NCBI GenBank assembly: GCA_030447525.1
Contig: JAUJOR010000007.1
Span: 124,001 to 188,000, forward strand
Length of the DNA: 64,000 nt
Reading direction: 5' to 3'
Origin: Chloroflexota bacterium
GTDB taxonomy: Bacteria; Chloroflexota; UBA11872; UBA12225
Below the pieces are notes generated by a model. That model was not told where the DNA came from. It searched no databases and saw only the letters and a list, made by a program, of their open reading frames with translations. A program made the position numbers and the translations under genes. The stretch's first letter is position 1; the number at the start of each line of letters is the position of its first letter. Below are positions 17,213-25,076 of this stretch, in pieces.

Positions 17213-18355
17213 ATGTCTGGCCGGGCGAGCAAGGTCACGCTGCAGCTCCCGCGGCGCCCCCGCCGGGACGTCCTCGGCGGGAGCCTGCTGGGTCTAACGT
17301 TTCTCGGCCTGGGGGCCGGCTGTGGCGCCGAGGGGCCACCATCCCGCCCTTCCGGCGGGGCAGCAGCCGGCACGCCGACGGGAAACCTGGCCACAAGGGG
17401 CGGGGAGTCTACCGCCGTCCCCAGGGAACCCGCCGGTGTGGAGCAGGTCAGCCTGCGGCTCTCCTGGATCAAGAATACCGAGTTCGCCGGCTTTTTCGTG
17501 GCCCTGGAGAGGGGTTTCTACCGTGACGAAGGGATTGACCTGACGATCAACGGGGCGGCCCAGAATCTCTCCGAGGTACAGGCGGTGGCGAGCAAGGGGG
17601 ATACGATTGGCCTCTCCGGCGGGCAATCGCTCATGCTGGCCCGGGCGCAGGGCATCCCCATCAAGGCCTTCGGCGCCCTCTTTCAGCGGGGGCCCGGCTG
17701 CTTCCTATGGCTGGCACGCTCTGGGATCAAAGGGATCGCCGATTTCAAAGGCAGGAAGATCGGCGTACAGCAGACCGCCCGGGCCAGCAGCGAAGCGATG
17801 CTGACGATGCACAACCTCAAGATCGAGGACGTGTCGCTGGTACCCGTTGGGTTCGACATCCAGCCCTTGCTCAGCGGGGTGGTGGATGTCCTGACCGGTA
17901 CGGTAATCAACCAGGTGGTGCTCCTGGAGCAGCAAGGGGAGCAGGTGGGCTTCATCCCCTACGCCGACCTGGGCTTCACCTTCTACTGGAACACCCCCTT
18001 CGTCCTGGACGACACGTTACGCGACCGCAAAGCGCTGCTTACGGCCTGGCTGCGGGCCTCGGCGCGGGGGTGGGACTACGCGTTGCACAACCCTGAGGAA
18101 GTAGCCAAGCTGGTGGTGGACAAGTACGGCGAAGGGCTGGACCTGACCAACCAGACCCTGGAGCTCAAACGCGAGACGCCCCTGATCCGCAGCGAGCTCA
18201 CCGCCCAGAAGGGGCTGTTCTGGATGGATCCGGCGGTGTGGCGCGCGGGGCAGGACATCCTGCTCCACCGTACCAAGCAGCTGGAGCGGCCCCTCAACCC
18301 CGATGACGTCTCCACCCTGGAGATTCTCAGCCGCGTGGGCAAGATCGGGGGCTGA
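17213..18355 (+). CDS. ABC importer substrate-binding lipoprotein, NMT1/THI5 (ThiY/SsuA) type
   Basis: 380 aa. A twin-Arg-like basic start (PRRPRRDV) and lipobox LGAGC place it as a membrane-anchored lipoprotein. After a Gly/Pro linker the NMT1 domain runs from VSLRLSWIKNTEFAGFFVAL (residue about 85) through FYRDEGIDLTI, IGLSGGQSLMLARAQGIPIK and GIADFKGRKIGVQQ. The family binds pyrimidine thiamine precursors, sulfonates, nitrate or similar small molecules. The W-x-K/P-N-T-x-F-x-G start is most like hydroxymethylpyrimidine binders, but no TPP riboswitch is visible upstream. SD GGGAGG precedes the ATG. The stop overlaps the ATPase start. Confidence 0.85.
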   Translation: MSGRASKVTLQLPRRPRRDVLGGSLLGLTFLGLGAGCGAEGPPSRPSGGAAAGTPTGNLATRGGESTAVPREPAGVEQVSLRLSWIKNTEFAGFFVALERGFYRDEGIDLTINGAAQNLSEVQAVASKGDTIGLSGGQSLMLARAQGIPIKAFGALFQRGPGCFLWLARSGIKGIADFKGRKIGVQQTARASSEAMLTMHNLKIEDVSLVPVGFDIQPLLSGVVDVLTGTVINQVVLLEQQGEQVGFIPYADLGFTFYWNTPFVLDDTLRDRKALLTAWLRASARGWDYALHNPEEVAKLVVDKYGEGLDLTNQTLELKRETPLIRSELTAQKGLFWMDPAVWRAGQDILLHRTKQLERPLNPDDVSTLEILSRVGKIGG

Positions 18356-19185
18356 TGGTCACGCCCCTCTTCCGGCCCCCTGCTGCGCCCCTGGGGTCAT
18401 CGCCCGGCACCGTCGCGGCGCCGGCGGTGGCATTCCACCGCTGCGGCTACAGCTATGGCCGATCGGCGGGGGCGGTGGAGGCGCTGCGAGACGTCACCCT
18501 CACCGTGGGAGCGGGCGAGTTCGTGGCCGTGATCGGCCCCTCCGGGTGTGGGAAGTCAACCCTCCTGCGCCTGGCGGCCGACGTCCTGGCGCCGAGCTCC
18601 GGCACGGTGGAAGTCCTCGGCGGCCCGCCGGCGCAAGCCCGGCGGCAACGTCGCTTCAGCGTCGCCTTTCAAGACCCCGTGCTACTCCCCTGGCGAACGG
18701 TGCTGCAGAATGTGGAGCTGCCCTTGGAGATCGCCGGGCGCTCCCCAGGGCACCGCCGAGAGATGGCACAACAGATGATCAACCTGGTAGGGCTGACCGG
18801 TTTCGAGCGGGCCCTCCCGGGGCAGCTTTCCGGGGGCATGCGTCAGCGGGCGTCGATCGCCCGGGCGCTCACCCTTCAGCCGGCGCTGCTCTTGATGGAC
18901 GAGCCGTTCGGTGCCCTGGACGAGCTGACGCGTGACCGGCTCAACCAGGAGCTCTTGGACGTGTGGCAACGCACGGCGGCGGCCGTCCTGTTTATCACCC
19001 ACAGCATCGAAGAGGCGGTGTACCTGAGCGACCGCGTGATGGTGCTCACCCGGCGCCCGGGAACAGTGGCCGCGACGCTCCCGATCGACCTGCCACGGCC
19101 GCGCACGCTTTACGTCAAGCGCACGGCGGCGGCCTTTGAGTGGACGGCCCGGGCCCGCCTGGCGCTGGAGGCCGCCAGCCGGTGA
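18355..19185 (+). CDS. ABC importer ATPase (SsuB/TauB/ThiZ family)
   Basis: 276 aa, starting in a TGATG overlap with the substrate-binding gene. Walker A is GPSGCGKST, the Q-loop is FQDPVLLPWRTV, the signature is LSGGMRQRASIARAL, Walker B is LLLMDEPFGALDELTR and the H-loop is LFITHSIEEAVYLS. It powers import together with the permease that follows through a GTGA overlap. The first 25 residues before the core are Pro/Ala rich. Confidence 0.92.
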   Translation: MVTPLFRPPAAPLGSSPGTVAAPAVAFHRCGYSYGRSAGAVEALRDVTLTVGAGEFVAVIGPSGCGKSTLLRLAADVLAPSSGTVEVLGGPPAQARRQRRFSVAFQDPVLLPWRTVLQNVELPLEIAGRSPGHRREMAQQMINLVGLTGFERALPGQLSGGMRQRASIARALTLQPALLLMDEPFGALDELTRDRLNQELLDVWQRTAAAVLFITHSIEEAVYLSDRVMVLTRRPGTVAATLPIDLPRPRTLYVKRTAAAFEWTARARLALEAASR

Positions 19186-19946
19186 GGCCAGGCGGTGTCT
19201 CCGGGTCCCCGGGGGCCGGGGGCCTGCTGGGCCTGGCCGTCCTCCTGGCGGCATGGGAGGCAGGGGTGGCCTTGTTCGCCGTCCCGCTCTACCTCCTCCC
19301 GCCCCCATCGACCATCTGGTGGCAAGTGGTACGAGACTGGCCGCTGCTGTGGCGCAATGCGCAGCCGACGCTGGTGGAAGCCGTGGGTGGGTTCGTCCTG
19401 GGCAACGGTGTGGCCGTCCTGCTGGCGGCGGTATTCGTCCACGCCCCGGCAGTGCAGCGGGCCGTCTTTCCCGTGGCCATCGCCTTGCGCACGGTGCCCC
19501 TCGTCGCTCTGACGCCGCTGCTCCTGCTCTGGCTGGGCACCGGCTACGCCCCCAAGATCGCCATCGCCGCCCTGATCTCGTTCTTCCCCACCCTGGTGAA
19601 CATGACTCGCGGCCTGGCCGCCCTGGATGGGCAGGCCCTAGAGCTGATGCACACCATGTCCGCCAGTCGCTGGCAGATCCTGGTCAAGGTACGCTGGCCC
19701 TCCAGCCTCCCCTACCTGTTCTCCGCCCTGAAGATCGCAGCCACGAGCAGCGTGCTGGGGGCGGTGATCGCCGAGTGGATCGGCTCAGACCGTGGCCTGG
19801 GCTACCTCGTGGTCGCGGCTACCTTCGAGTTCAGGATCGCCCGCCTGTGGGCGACCATCGCCGTGGTCTCGGCCCTGGCCCTGGCAGGGTACCTGCTGGT
19901 CGTCGCCGCCGAACGCCTGGTCGTCCCCTGGCGGGGAGATGTCTAG
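19182..19946 (+). CDS. ABC importer permease (BPD_transp_1, SsuC-like)
   Basis: 254 aa from the GTG at 19182, which forms a GTGA overlap with the ATPase stop. An ATG at 19140 is in frame but lies inside the ATPase gene. Six membrane helices with the EAA loop TMSASRWQILVKVRWPSSLPY about residues 160-180, the coupling helix that docks on the ATPase. The conserved EWIGSDRGLGYLVV follows. Its stop overlaps the stop of the convergent threonine synthase gene by four bases. It completes a three-gene importer. Confidence 0.9.
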   Translation: MRPGGVSGSPGAGGLLGLAVLLAAWEAGVALFAVPLYLLPPPSTIWWQVVRDWPLLWRNAQPTLVEAVGGFVLGNGVAVLLAAVFVHAPAVQRAVFPVAIALRTVPLVALTPLLLLWLGTGYAPKIAIAALISFFPTLVNMTRGLAALDGQALELMHTMSASRWQILVKVRWPSSLPYLFSALKIAATSSVLGAVIAEWIGSDRGLGYLVVAATFEFRIARLWATIAVVSALALAGYLLVVAAERLVVPWRGDV

Positions 19947-21421
19947 AGGGCCAGGCGGGAGCGGATGGCGTCGCGGAGCGCTTCGGCGGTGGCGTCGACG
20001 ACGACCGGCGGGTTGGCGAAGTGCGACTCGAGCTTCTTCCCCTTGGGGCTGAGCGTGGTCTCGGTGGCGAACTCTTCGTACAGCGCCGAGGCATGGTAGC
20101 GCAGAGTGTAGTCGGCGTCCTTGAGCACGTTCCCGGTGAGGATGCAGACGATGTCCTCCTCCGGATCGACGCGGGCGTCGGTTCCCTCTCGCGCCAGGCG
20201 CCGGATGGCCGCCAGGGTGGTGGCCGAGGCCGGCTCGCAGCCGATCCCGTCCGCCCCGATGATGGCCTTGGCGTCGGCGATGTCTTGCTCCTCCACGGAG
20301 GTGACCCAGCCGTCGCTCCAATCCACCGCCCGGCGGGCCTTTTTCCAGCTCACGGGGGCGCCGATCTTGATCGCCGTGGCCAGGGTGCGGGCATGGTGCA
20401 CGCGCTCCAGCATCTCCGGGTGCCCGCTCTTGCCGCTGTTGAAGGCCCCGCTGTTGAAGGCGTTGTAGAAAGGGGCTGCCCCGCGGGCCTGGACGATGGT
20501 GATGTGGGGCCGCTTGGAGAGCAGGCCCAGGTCATGGAGCTCGCGCAGGGCCTTGCCATAGGAGCTGCTGTTGCCAAGATTGCCCCCGGGGACGACGATG
20601 CGGTCGGGGGCCCTCCAGGCGCATTGCTCCAGCAGCTCCGCCATCACCGACTTCTGCCCCTCCAGGCGGAACGGATTCACGGAGTTGAGGATGTAAATGC
20701 CCAACTCCGGGGCGATCACTTGCAGGAGGGTCTGGGCGGCGTCGAAGTCCCCCCGTATCTGGAGCGTAAGGGCCCCATAATCCAGGGACTGTGAAAGCTT
20801 GGGGAAGCTGACTCCCCCCTCGGGGACGAGCACGATGGCGCTCAAGCCGGCGCGGGCGGCATAGGCGGCCATAGAGGCGCTGGTGTTCCCCGTGCTGGCG
20901 CAGGCCACGGCGCGCATCCCCAGGATCTTGGCCTGAGTCACCCCGGTGACCATGCCGTAATCTTTGAACGAGCCGGTGGGATTGAACCCCAGGTGCTTGA
21001 ATCGGATCCGGCGCACCCCGCCATAGCTGGCGCTGCGCGGGCCCTCCAGCAGGGGGGTGTTCCCTTCCGGGTAGGCAACCACCTGGTCATCGCGGTCGTA
21101 GAACGGCAATAGCTCCCGGAAGCGCCAGACGCCGCTGCGATCGATCAGCTTCTCCGAGCCCCGGCGGCGGCGCCAGCGGCGCTTCAGCCCTTCGGCGTCT
21201 TCGATCGGGCGGGGGTAGACGACGTCCAGTAGGTCGTTGCACTCCAGGCAGCGATAGATGACCTCGCGGACGGGATACCAGCGCTGGCAGTTAATGCAAC
21301 GCAAACCACGGGCGTCAGACCAGGGTTGCCACGCTTCCTGACCGCCGATGGTTTCGGCGGCCGTGGGCGACCCTTGATCTACGGTGGTGCGATCCACGAT
21401 CGTCCGTTCGGTGGCCGGCAC
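19943..21421 (-). CDS. thrC: Threonine synthase
   Basis: About 492 aa from the GTG at 21421, which has GGTAGG 8-9 bases ahead; the frame runs on upstream as low-quality sequence. An N-terminal zinc-ribbon-like segment (LRCINCQRWYPV and YRCLECNDLLD) precedes the PLP fold. The PLP lysine is in LGFNPTGSFKDYGMV; CASTGNTSASMAAYAARAGL is the phosphate/substrate loop and VPGGNLGNSSSYGKAL the cofactor-binding Gly-rich loop. It converts O-phosphohomoserine to threonine. It is alone here, convergent with the ABC operon, with no other threonine genes in view. Confidence 0.92.
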   Translation of the reverse strand: MPATERTIVDRTTVDQGSPTAAETIGGQEAWQPWSDARGLRCINCQRWYPVREVIYRCLECNDLLDVVYPRPIEDAEGLKRRWRRRRGSEKLIDRSGVWRFRELLPFYDRDDQVVAYPEGNTPLLEGPRSASYGGVRRIRFKHLGFNPTGSFKDYGMVTGVTQAKILGMRAVACASTGNTSASMAAYAARAGLSAIVLVPEGGVSFPKLSQSLDYGALTLQIRGDFDAAQTLLQVIAPELGIYILNSVNPFRLEGQKSVMAELLEQCAWRAPDRIVVPGGNLGNSSSYGKALRELHDLGLLSKRPHITIVQARGAAPFYNAFNSGAFNSGKSGHPEMLERVHHARTLATAIKIGAPVSWKKARRAVDWSDGWVTSVEEQDIADAKAIIGADGIGCEPASATTLAAIRRLAREGTDARVDPEEDIVCILTGNVLKDADYTLRYHASALYEEFATETTLSPKGKKLESHFANPPVVVDATAEALRDAIRSRLAL

Positions 21422-21521
21422 GCTTTTGATCCTACCACTTCCACGAGGGGCCCCCTTCCACGAGGGGCCCGGCCGTACTCCCGGCCGACGCCCCCTGCCG
21501 GAGAGGGGAGCGCCTCGAGCG

Positions 21522-21833
21522 CTAGAGGCCGAGCAACGCGAGGGCAATGGCCGCGACCAGTGACACCGCAGCCGTCCCCACCAAGACCACGCCGCTGCGC
21601 TTGAGCACCGTGGTCAAGGTAGAGCGTTTCTGCCGTGCTGCGCGCTGGGCGGTAATCAGGGCCCGCATGCGGTCTGGCCCGCTGGCACGGCGTTCCAGCC
21701 GCGGGCGAGTCGTCGTCGTGGCCACGCGGCTGGCCAGCAATGGGGCCAGGATCAGGAGGAAGATGCCACCAACGAGGAGGACGCCGGCGAGGAAGAGCAG
21801 GATAAGCCAGATGGCCAGTCCGGCGAGCACCAT
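21522..21833 (-). CDS. Small two-helix membrane protein of unknown function
   Basis: 103 aa. One long membrane helix at residues about 3-35 (LAIWLILLFLAGVLLVGGIF), a basic cytoplasmic middle (RPRLERRASGPDRMRALI, RAARQKRS) and a second helix at the C-terminus (VVLVGTAAVSLVAAIALALLGL). I do not recognise a family. A perfect TATAAT lies 8 bases before the ATG, so it probably has its own, nearly leaderless promoter, even though it follows the DUF4870-like gene by only 9 bp. Confidence 0.65.
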   Translation of the reverse strand: MVLAGLAIWLILLFLAGVLLVGGIFLLILAPLLASRVATTTTRPRLERRASGPDRMRALITAQRAARQKRSTLTTVLKRSGVVLVGTAAVSLVAAIALALLGL

Positions 21834-21841
21834 GACGCGGG

Positions 21842-21847
21842 ATTATA
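21842..21847 (-). promoter_or_regulatory. Perfect -10 box, near-leaderless promoter
   Basis: TATAAT on the minus strand, overlapping the last codons of the upstream gene and 8 bases before the ATG at 21833. A start 6-7 bases downstream gives a 0-2 base leader. No -35 consensus is present. Confidence 0.5.
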
Positions 21848-22409
21848 CCGCCGGCCCCTCCGGCGAGACTTCTTCCGCCGGCATGTCGGGGGCAGGGGCC
21901 TCCGGATGGGAGGGACGGGGCTCGGCCAAGCGCCGAATGGCCCCACTGACCAACGGGTACCAGAAGGGACGGTCCCGCGCCGTGCGCCAGGCACCTATGG
22001 CCGCGCCCAGGACAGTGGCGCCGTAGAACAAGGGCCACACGAGGACAGACAGGCCCCAGGTAACCTGCAGGATCGTGAGCCAGGGCTCACGCAGGGTGTC
22101 AAAGATGCGCCAGTCGCCGATGCCGGGGAGCTCCCCACCAAAGGAGAGGAAGCCGGCCCCCAGCCAGGCGATGAAGACCAGGTGTGCAACAAAGACGGCT
22201 AGCTGATAAAGAGCGGCCTGGCCGGAGTGGGCCACCAGGTACCGTGAGCGGCGTCTTTCGGCCACGAGCAGCAGCCCGATGGACACGGCGGCCGCTGCTG
22301 GCCAGCCGAGGAGGCTTAGGCCCAGCACACCGGCGGCGTGCGCCACCACCGCCAGGCGGCGCTCGGTCGCGCCCCTCGGGCGCAGTCCCAACCTCTCCCC
22401 ATCCGCCAT
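21843..22409 (-). CDS. DUF4870-like (Tic20-type) membrane protein
   Basis: 188 aa from the ATG at 22409; the longer frame upstream lies over the divergent promoter. The pattern RRLAVVAHAAGVLGLS, then two helices, then SRYLVAHSGQAALYQLAVFVAHLVFI fits DUF4870: a four-helix protein with a conserved H-x-x-Q-A motif after the second helix. The C-terminal 40 residues are acidic and Pro rich. Function is unknown; plant Tic20 relatives are translocon parts, but a bacterial role is not established. Confidence 0.7.
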   Translation of the reverse strand: MADGERLGLRPRGATERRLAVVAHAAGVLGLSLLGWPAAAAVSIGLLLVAERRRSRYLVAHSGQAALYQLAVFVAHLVFIAWLGAGFLSFGGELPGIGDWRIFDTLREPWLTILQVTWGLSVLVWPLFYGATVLGAAIGAWRTARDRPFWYPLVSGAIRRLAEPRPSHPEAPAPDMPAEEVSPEGPAV

Positions 22410-22422
22410 GCCCGCCGGCGAG

Positions 22423-22428
22423 TATAGT
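22423..22428 (+). promoter_or_regulatory. -10 box for the small membrane protein at 22442
   Basis: TATAGT, 13 bases before the ATG, with the SD GAGAGGGAG between them. It lies in the 32-bp gap between two divergent starts, so both promoters must overlap here. Confidence 0.45.
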
Positions 22429-22441
22429 CTCTGAGAGGGAG

Positions 22442-22741
22442 ATGGAGCGCTGCCGTAAAGGTCGTCATCGCACCCACGCCCTCGTTGCCCTGCACGTCGT
22501 CCTGGTGTGTCTCTTCCTCGTGGCCACACCGGTCCAGGCCCATGGCGAGATCACCGGCGCGCAGGACATTGTCCAGGATTACGGCGTCCTGCTCTTCCTG
22601 GCGGCCACCATTCTGATTGGCGCCGGCGTACTGGCCTGGGTGACCTTCGCGCCCCAGCCGGATGAGGCCGAGGTTGACCGGCCGGCCGGCAGCGGGCGGC
22701 CCGGCGAGCGCGCGGGGGATGCCATCGCCGAGGGGGACTAA
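22442..22741 (+). CDS. Small exported membrane protein
   Basis: 99 aa. The ATG at 22442 is chosen for the GAGAGGGAG just upstream; the open frame extends further back without reason. An N-terminal signal peptide (ALVALHVVLVCLFLVATPVQA, cleavage after AxA before HGEITG) is followed by one membrane helix (LLFLAATILIGAGVLAWVTF) and a short acidic tail. The His after the cleavage site and the single anchor resemble small periplasmic metal or cytochrome-linked proteins, but there is no family match I can defend. Confidence 0.65.
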   Translation: MERCRKGRHRTHALVALHVVLVCLFLVATPVQAHGEITGAQDIVQDYGVLLFLAATILIGAGVLAWVTFAPQPDEAEVDRPAGSGRPGERAGDAIAEGD

Positions 22742-22748
22742 TCCCATC

Positions 22749-22794
22749 TTGCTGTCCGGGCGGCGCCCCGGCCAGGGGCACGTCCGGACAGCAG
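22749..22794. terminator. Bidirectional hairpin between convergent genes
   Basis: TGCTGTCCGG at 22750-22759 pairs perfectly with 22784-22793, with wobble pairs extending both ends. It sits in the 82-bp gap between the end of the small membrane protein gene and the end of the c-di-AMP receptor gene. Confidence 0.6.
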
Positions 22795-22823
22795 ACACGC
22801 CAGAACAGCCGGCCCCGGCCGAC

Positions 22824-23105
22824 TCAGACTTGCAAGAAGCCGGGCGAGTCGATGACGAAGACAACGGCGCGGGCCCTCGGGGCCGGGCTATCCTGGCTGG
22901 CCTGGCGGGCCTGACAGTGCTGGCGCAGCGTGGCGACGACGTCGTCCACTTGCTCCGCCTCCACGCCGGCAAGGAGGGTGACGTTGCCACGCCGGAGCAA
23001 CCCGCCGACGGTGTTGATGCGCGTCGTACGGTAGCCTTTCCCGAGCAGGGCCTTGACCGCATTGCCGGCGTCTTCGCTCTGCACGATCGCCCACACGAGC
23101 TTCAT
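22824..23105 (-). CDS. c-di-AMP receptor-like protein (DarA/PstA family, DUF970), first copy
   Basis: 93 aa, PII-like fold. It matches the DarA pattern: MKLVWAIVQSEDAGNAVKALL, then the ligand loop YRTTRINTVGGLLRRGNVTLLAGVE and EQVDDVVATLRQHC, with a C-terminal strand AVVFVIDSPGFLQV. DarA binds cyclic di-AMP in trimers and signals to unknown partners. SD GGAGGA precedes the ATG. It follows its paralogue by 39 bp on the same strand; the B-loop between the Cys and the last strand is short. No c-di-AMP cyclase or phosphodiesterase is in the window. Confidence 0.85.
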   Translation of the reverse strand: MKLVWAIVQSEDAGNAVKALLGKGYRTTRINTVGGLLRRGNVTLLAGVEAEQVDDVVATLRQHCQARQASQDSPAPRARAVVFVIDSPGFLQV

Positions 23106-23144
23106 CGCCCCGTCCTCCTCCGAATGCCTGCCCCGCGACCTGCG

Positions 23145-23516
23145 CTAGAGGCGCTCGAAACGCTCGACGTCGATGACGAAGACCGTGGCCCCACCCACCT
23201 GCACCTGGATTGGATCGAGGGGGTATGGCTCCCCCACCTCGCCCGGGGCGGTGGGGACAAAAAACTCGGTGCGCGTCTCACAGTTGTCACGGATGATCAG
23301 CAGGGCCCGGTGCAGGCGTTGCCGTTCCACGCCGGCGATAATCGTGGCATTCCCTTTGCGCAAGAATCCGCCCACGGTGTTGATGCGCGTGGCGCGAAAG
23401 CCGGCCCCGGTCAAAGACTCGATTACCGGCCCGGCGTCCTCATCCTGGACGATAGCCAGGATGAGCTGCATGTCCGAGGCATCGACTTCTGGCGCTGGAT
23501 CTGACGTTTCAGCCAT
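23145..23516 (-). CDS. c-di-AMP receptor-like protein (DarA/PstA family), second copy
   Basis: About 123 aa from the ATG at 23516 (MAETSDPAPE). The earlier ATG at 23528 overlaps a TATAAT promoter box and is rejected. It has the same core as its neighbour: MQLILAIVQDEDAGPVIESL, FRATRINTVGGFLRKGNATI and IAGVERQRLHRALLIIRDNC. A longer insert (TEFFVPTAPGEVGEPYPLDP) lies before the final strand VQVGGATVFVIDVERFE. That insert sits where PII-like proteins have the partner-contacting loop, so the two copies probably talk to different partners. Confidence 0.85.
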   Translation of the reverse strand: MAETSDPAPEVDASDMQLILAIVQDEDAGPVIESLTGAGFRATRINTVGGFLRKGNATIIAGVERQRLHRALLIIRDNCETRTEFFVPTAPGEVGEPYPLDPIQVQVGGATVFVIDVERFERL

Positions 23517-23526
23517 CAGGGGGGCC

Positions 23527-23532
23527 ATTATA
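23527..23532 (-). promoter_or_regulatory. -10 box just upstream of the second DarA-like gene
   Basis: TATAAT on the minus strand, 10 bases before the ATG at 23516, which gives a leader of only 3-4 bases. It overlaps and so argues against the ATG at 23528. Confidence 0.5.
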
Positions 23533-23591
23533 CGCCCCCGCGGCTGAAGGAGTGCGGCGGCGCGGCCGAAAGGCGCGCCTCTACGGCCCGG

Positions 23592-24431
23592 TTACGCCGG
23601 CACCTGTTCAGCCGGCCGTTGGCGCAGGGCCAGCGACTGGGCTTTCCCCCCGCGTCTGACCTTGACGATCTCGGCCATGATGGCCAGGGCGATCTCTTCC
23701 GGCCAGCGTCCGCCGATGTCCAGCCCGATGGGGGCATAGATCCGGTCCAGGAAATGATCCGGCACGCCCTGGGCCTTGAGGCGCTGGAACACCAGCAAGA
23801 CGCGCCGCCGGCTGCCGATCATGCCGATGTAGGGGGCAGGGGAGGCCACAACGCGCTGTAGGGCGACCTCATCGTGCTCGTGGCCTCGAGTGACGAGGAC
23901 GAGGTACGTCCATGGCGTGATCGCCTGCCGGGTGATGGCCTCGTCAAAGGGGGCCACTACCAGATCGTCGGCGTCCGGGAAGCGCTCCCGGCTGGCGAAG
24001 CGGGCCCGGTCATCGATCACGACGATCTCGAATCCCAGGATCTTCCCGAAGCGGGCCAGCGGGACGGCGATGTGTCCGGCGCCGAGGATAATCAGTCGCG
24101 GAGGCGGGAGCATGGGCTCCAGCGAGACCTCGATCAAGGCATCGTCGGACTCCGCCTGGCGCAGGGCGCGACGCGCCGGGAGGGGCTCTCCGTTAGGGTT
24201 GAAGCGCGCCACGGCGATGTCTTCCCGCCGCAGCTGGCACACGGCAGCTTCCCGGATGGCCGTCTCCAACCGTCCACCGCCCAACGCCCCCTCGGTCGTG
24301 CCGTCGGCGAAGACGATCAGCTTCTGTCCCGGATTCAGCGCCATCCCCCGGGCGACCACGACCGTGACCAGGCAGAAGGGGGTGCCCGCGCCCAACAGCG
24401 TGAGGACGCGCTGCGGGAGGTCGGCGGTCAC
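23592..24431 (-). CDS. XdhC family protein (molybdenum cofactor chaperone type), two-domain
   Basis: 279 aa. Residues 1-105 give the XdhC_CoxI domain (FCLVTVVVARGMALNPGQKL, EGALGGGRLETAIREAA). Residues about 110-260 give the XdhC Rossmann domain (RLIILGAGHIAVPLARFGKI, VVIDDRARFASRERFPDADD, YIGMIGSRRR, LDRIYAPIGLDIGGRWPEEI). Proteins of this family load sulfurated molybdopterin into xanthine-dehydrogenase-type or CO-dehydrogenase-type enzymes. Its ATGA overlap with the gene at 24428 shows coupling. The client Mo enzyme is not in the window. Confidence 0.9.
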   Translation of the reverse strand: MTADLPQRVLTLLGAGTPFCLVTVVVARGMALNPGQKLIVFADGTTEGALGGGRLETAIREAAVCQLRREDIAVARFNPNGEPLPARRALRQAESDDALIEVSLEPMLPPPRLIILGAGHIAVPLARFGKILGFEIVVIDDRARFASRERFPDADDLVVAPFDEAITRQAITPWTYLVLVTRGHEHDEVALQRVVASPAPYIGMIGSRRRVLLVFQRLKAQGVPDHFLDRIYAPIGLDIGGRWPEEIALAIMAEIVKVRRGGKAQSLALRQRPAEQVPA

Positions 24432-24901
24432 GCGGCCGGGCTAGACTCGCCGGCTGGGCTGGTCGGTCGGCCAGACTCCCCGTCCGCCGTGGAGGCGCCC
24501 CGCTGTCCCCCCGTGGCCCCGGCGGCACTGCCGGCCTCCAATGCCAGCTGCCGGCCTGACGCGACTGCCCCAGCCGGTGGCTTGAGGATGTCGATGAACA
24601 CCTCCATCGTACCGCCACAGACGTCGCCGCCGGGGGCATCGGGATCGTCGGCCAGGACAAACTCCCGCAGCGCGCTCTCTCCCCGGCGCAGGAGGCGTGA
24701 CGCTTCTGACCAGACCTCTGCCTCGATGCACCCCCCACCGATGGTTCCATACATCTTGCCGTCGCTGGCGATCATCATGTGGGCACCTGCCTTTTGCGGC
24801 GTCGAGCCGCGTGTGGCCACGACCGTAGCCAGTACCACCGGCTCGCCGACTTGCAGGCGCTCGTGTGCCGTGTTGAGCAGATCGCGCAGACCGCCGGGCA
24901 T
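24428..24901 (-). CDS. XdhC/CoxI N-terminal domain protein
   Basis: 157 aa. It matches the XdhC_CoxI domain: VGEPVVLATVVATRGSTPQK, AHMMIASDGKMYGTIGGGCI, EAEVW, and GGDVCGGTMEVFIDIL with its conserved Cys-Gly-Gly. It lacks the Rossmann domain, which the coupled gene downstream supplies, so the two likely act together as a split CoxI/XdhC. The last 45 residues are low-complexity. A TATACT box 48 bases upstream is a candidate promoter for the pair. Confidence 0.88.
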   Translation of the reverse strand: MPGGLRDLLNTAHERLQVGEPVVLATVVATRGSTPQKAGAHMMIASDGKMYGTIGGGCIEAEVWSEASRLLRRGESALREFVLADDPDAPGGDVCGGTMEVFIDILKPPAGAVASGRQLALEAGSAAGATGGQRGASTADGESGRPTSPAGESSPAA

Positions 24902-24949
24902 GTTGGAGTGTCCTCTTGAGGGGCCGCGTACGGGTATGGTCCCAGATCA

Positions 24950-24955
24950 AGTATA
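24950..24955 (-). promoter_or_regulatory. -10 box for the XdhC/CoxI pair
   Basis: TATACT on the minus strand, which would give a leader of about 42 bases before the ATG at 24901. No clear -35 is present. Confidence 0.35.
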
Positions 24956-25076
24956 CCAACGCCCCCTCTCTCCCCTGCCCCCGTCTCCTGAGCCGGGTAT
25001 GGCAATGCGTCCAACGGCGACCCTGGTGATGACGCCTCGCCATTACCTGGACAGCAGGGACGCAGTGGGAAGGGCG

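Noticed and set aside
16970-17215. TPP riboswitch upstream of the NMT1-type importer
   Set aside because: The conserved CUGAGA-type core is not seen; the region is filled by the MITE.
19136-20794. 552-codon plus-strand frame across the permease and threonine synthase genes
   Set aside because: It is antisense to the clear threonine synthase and out of frame with the permease; a GC-rich shadow.
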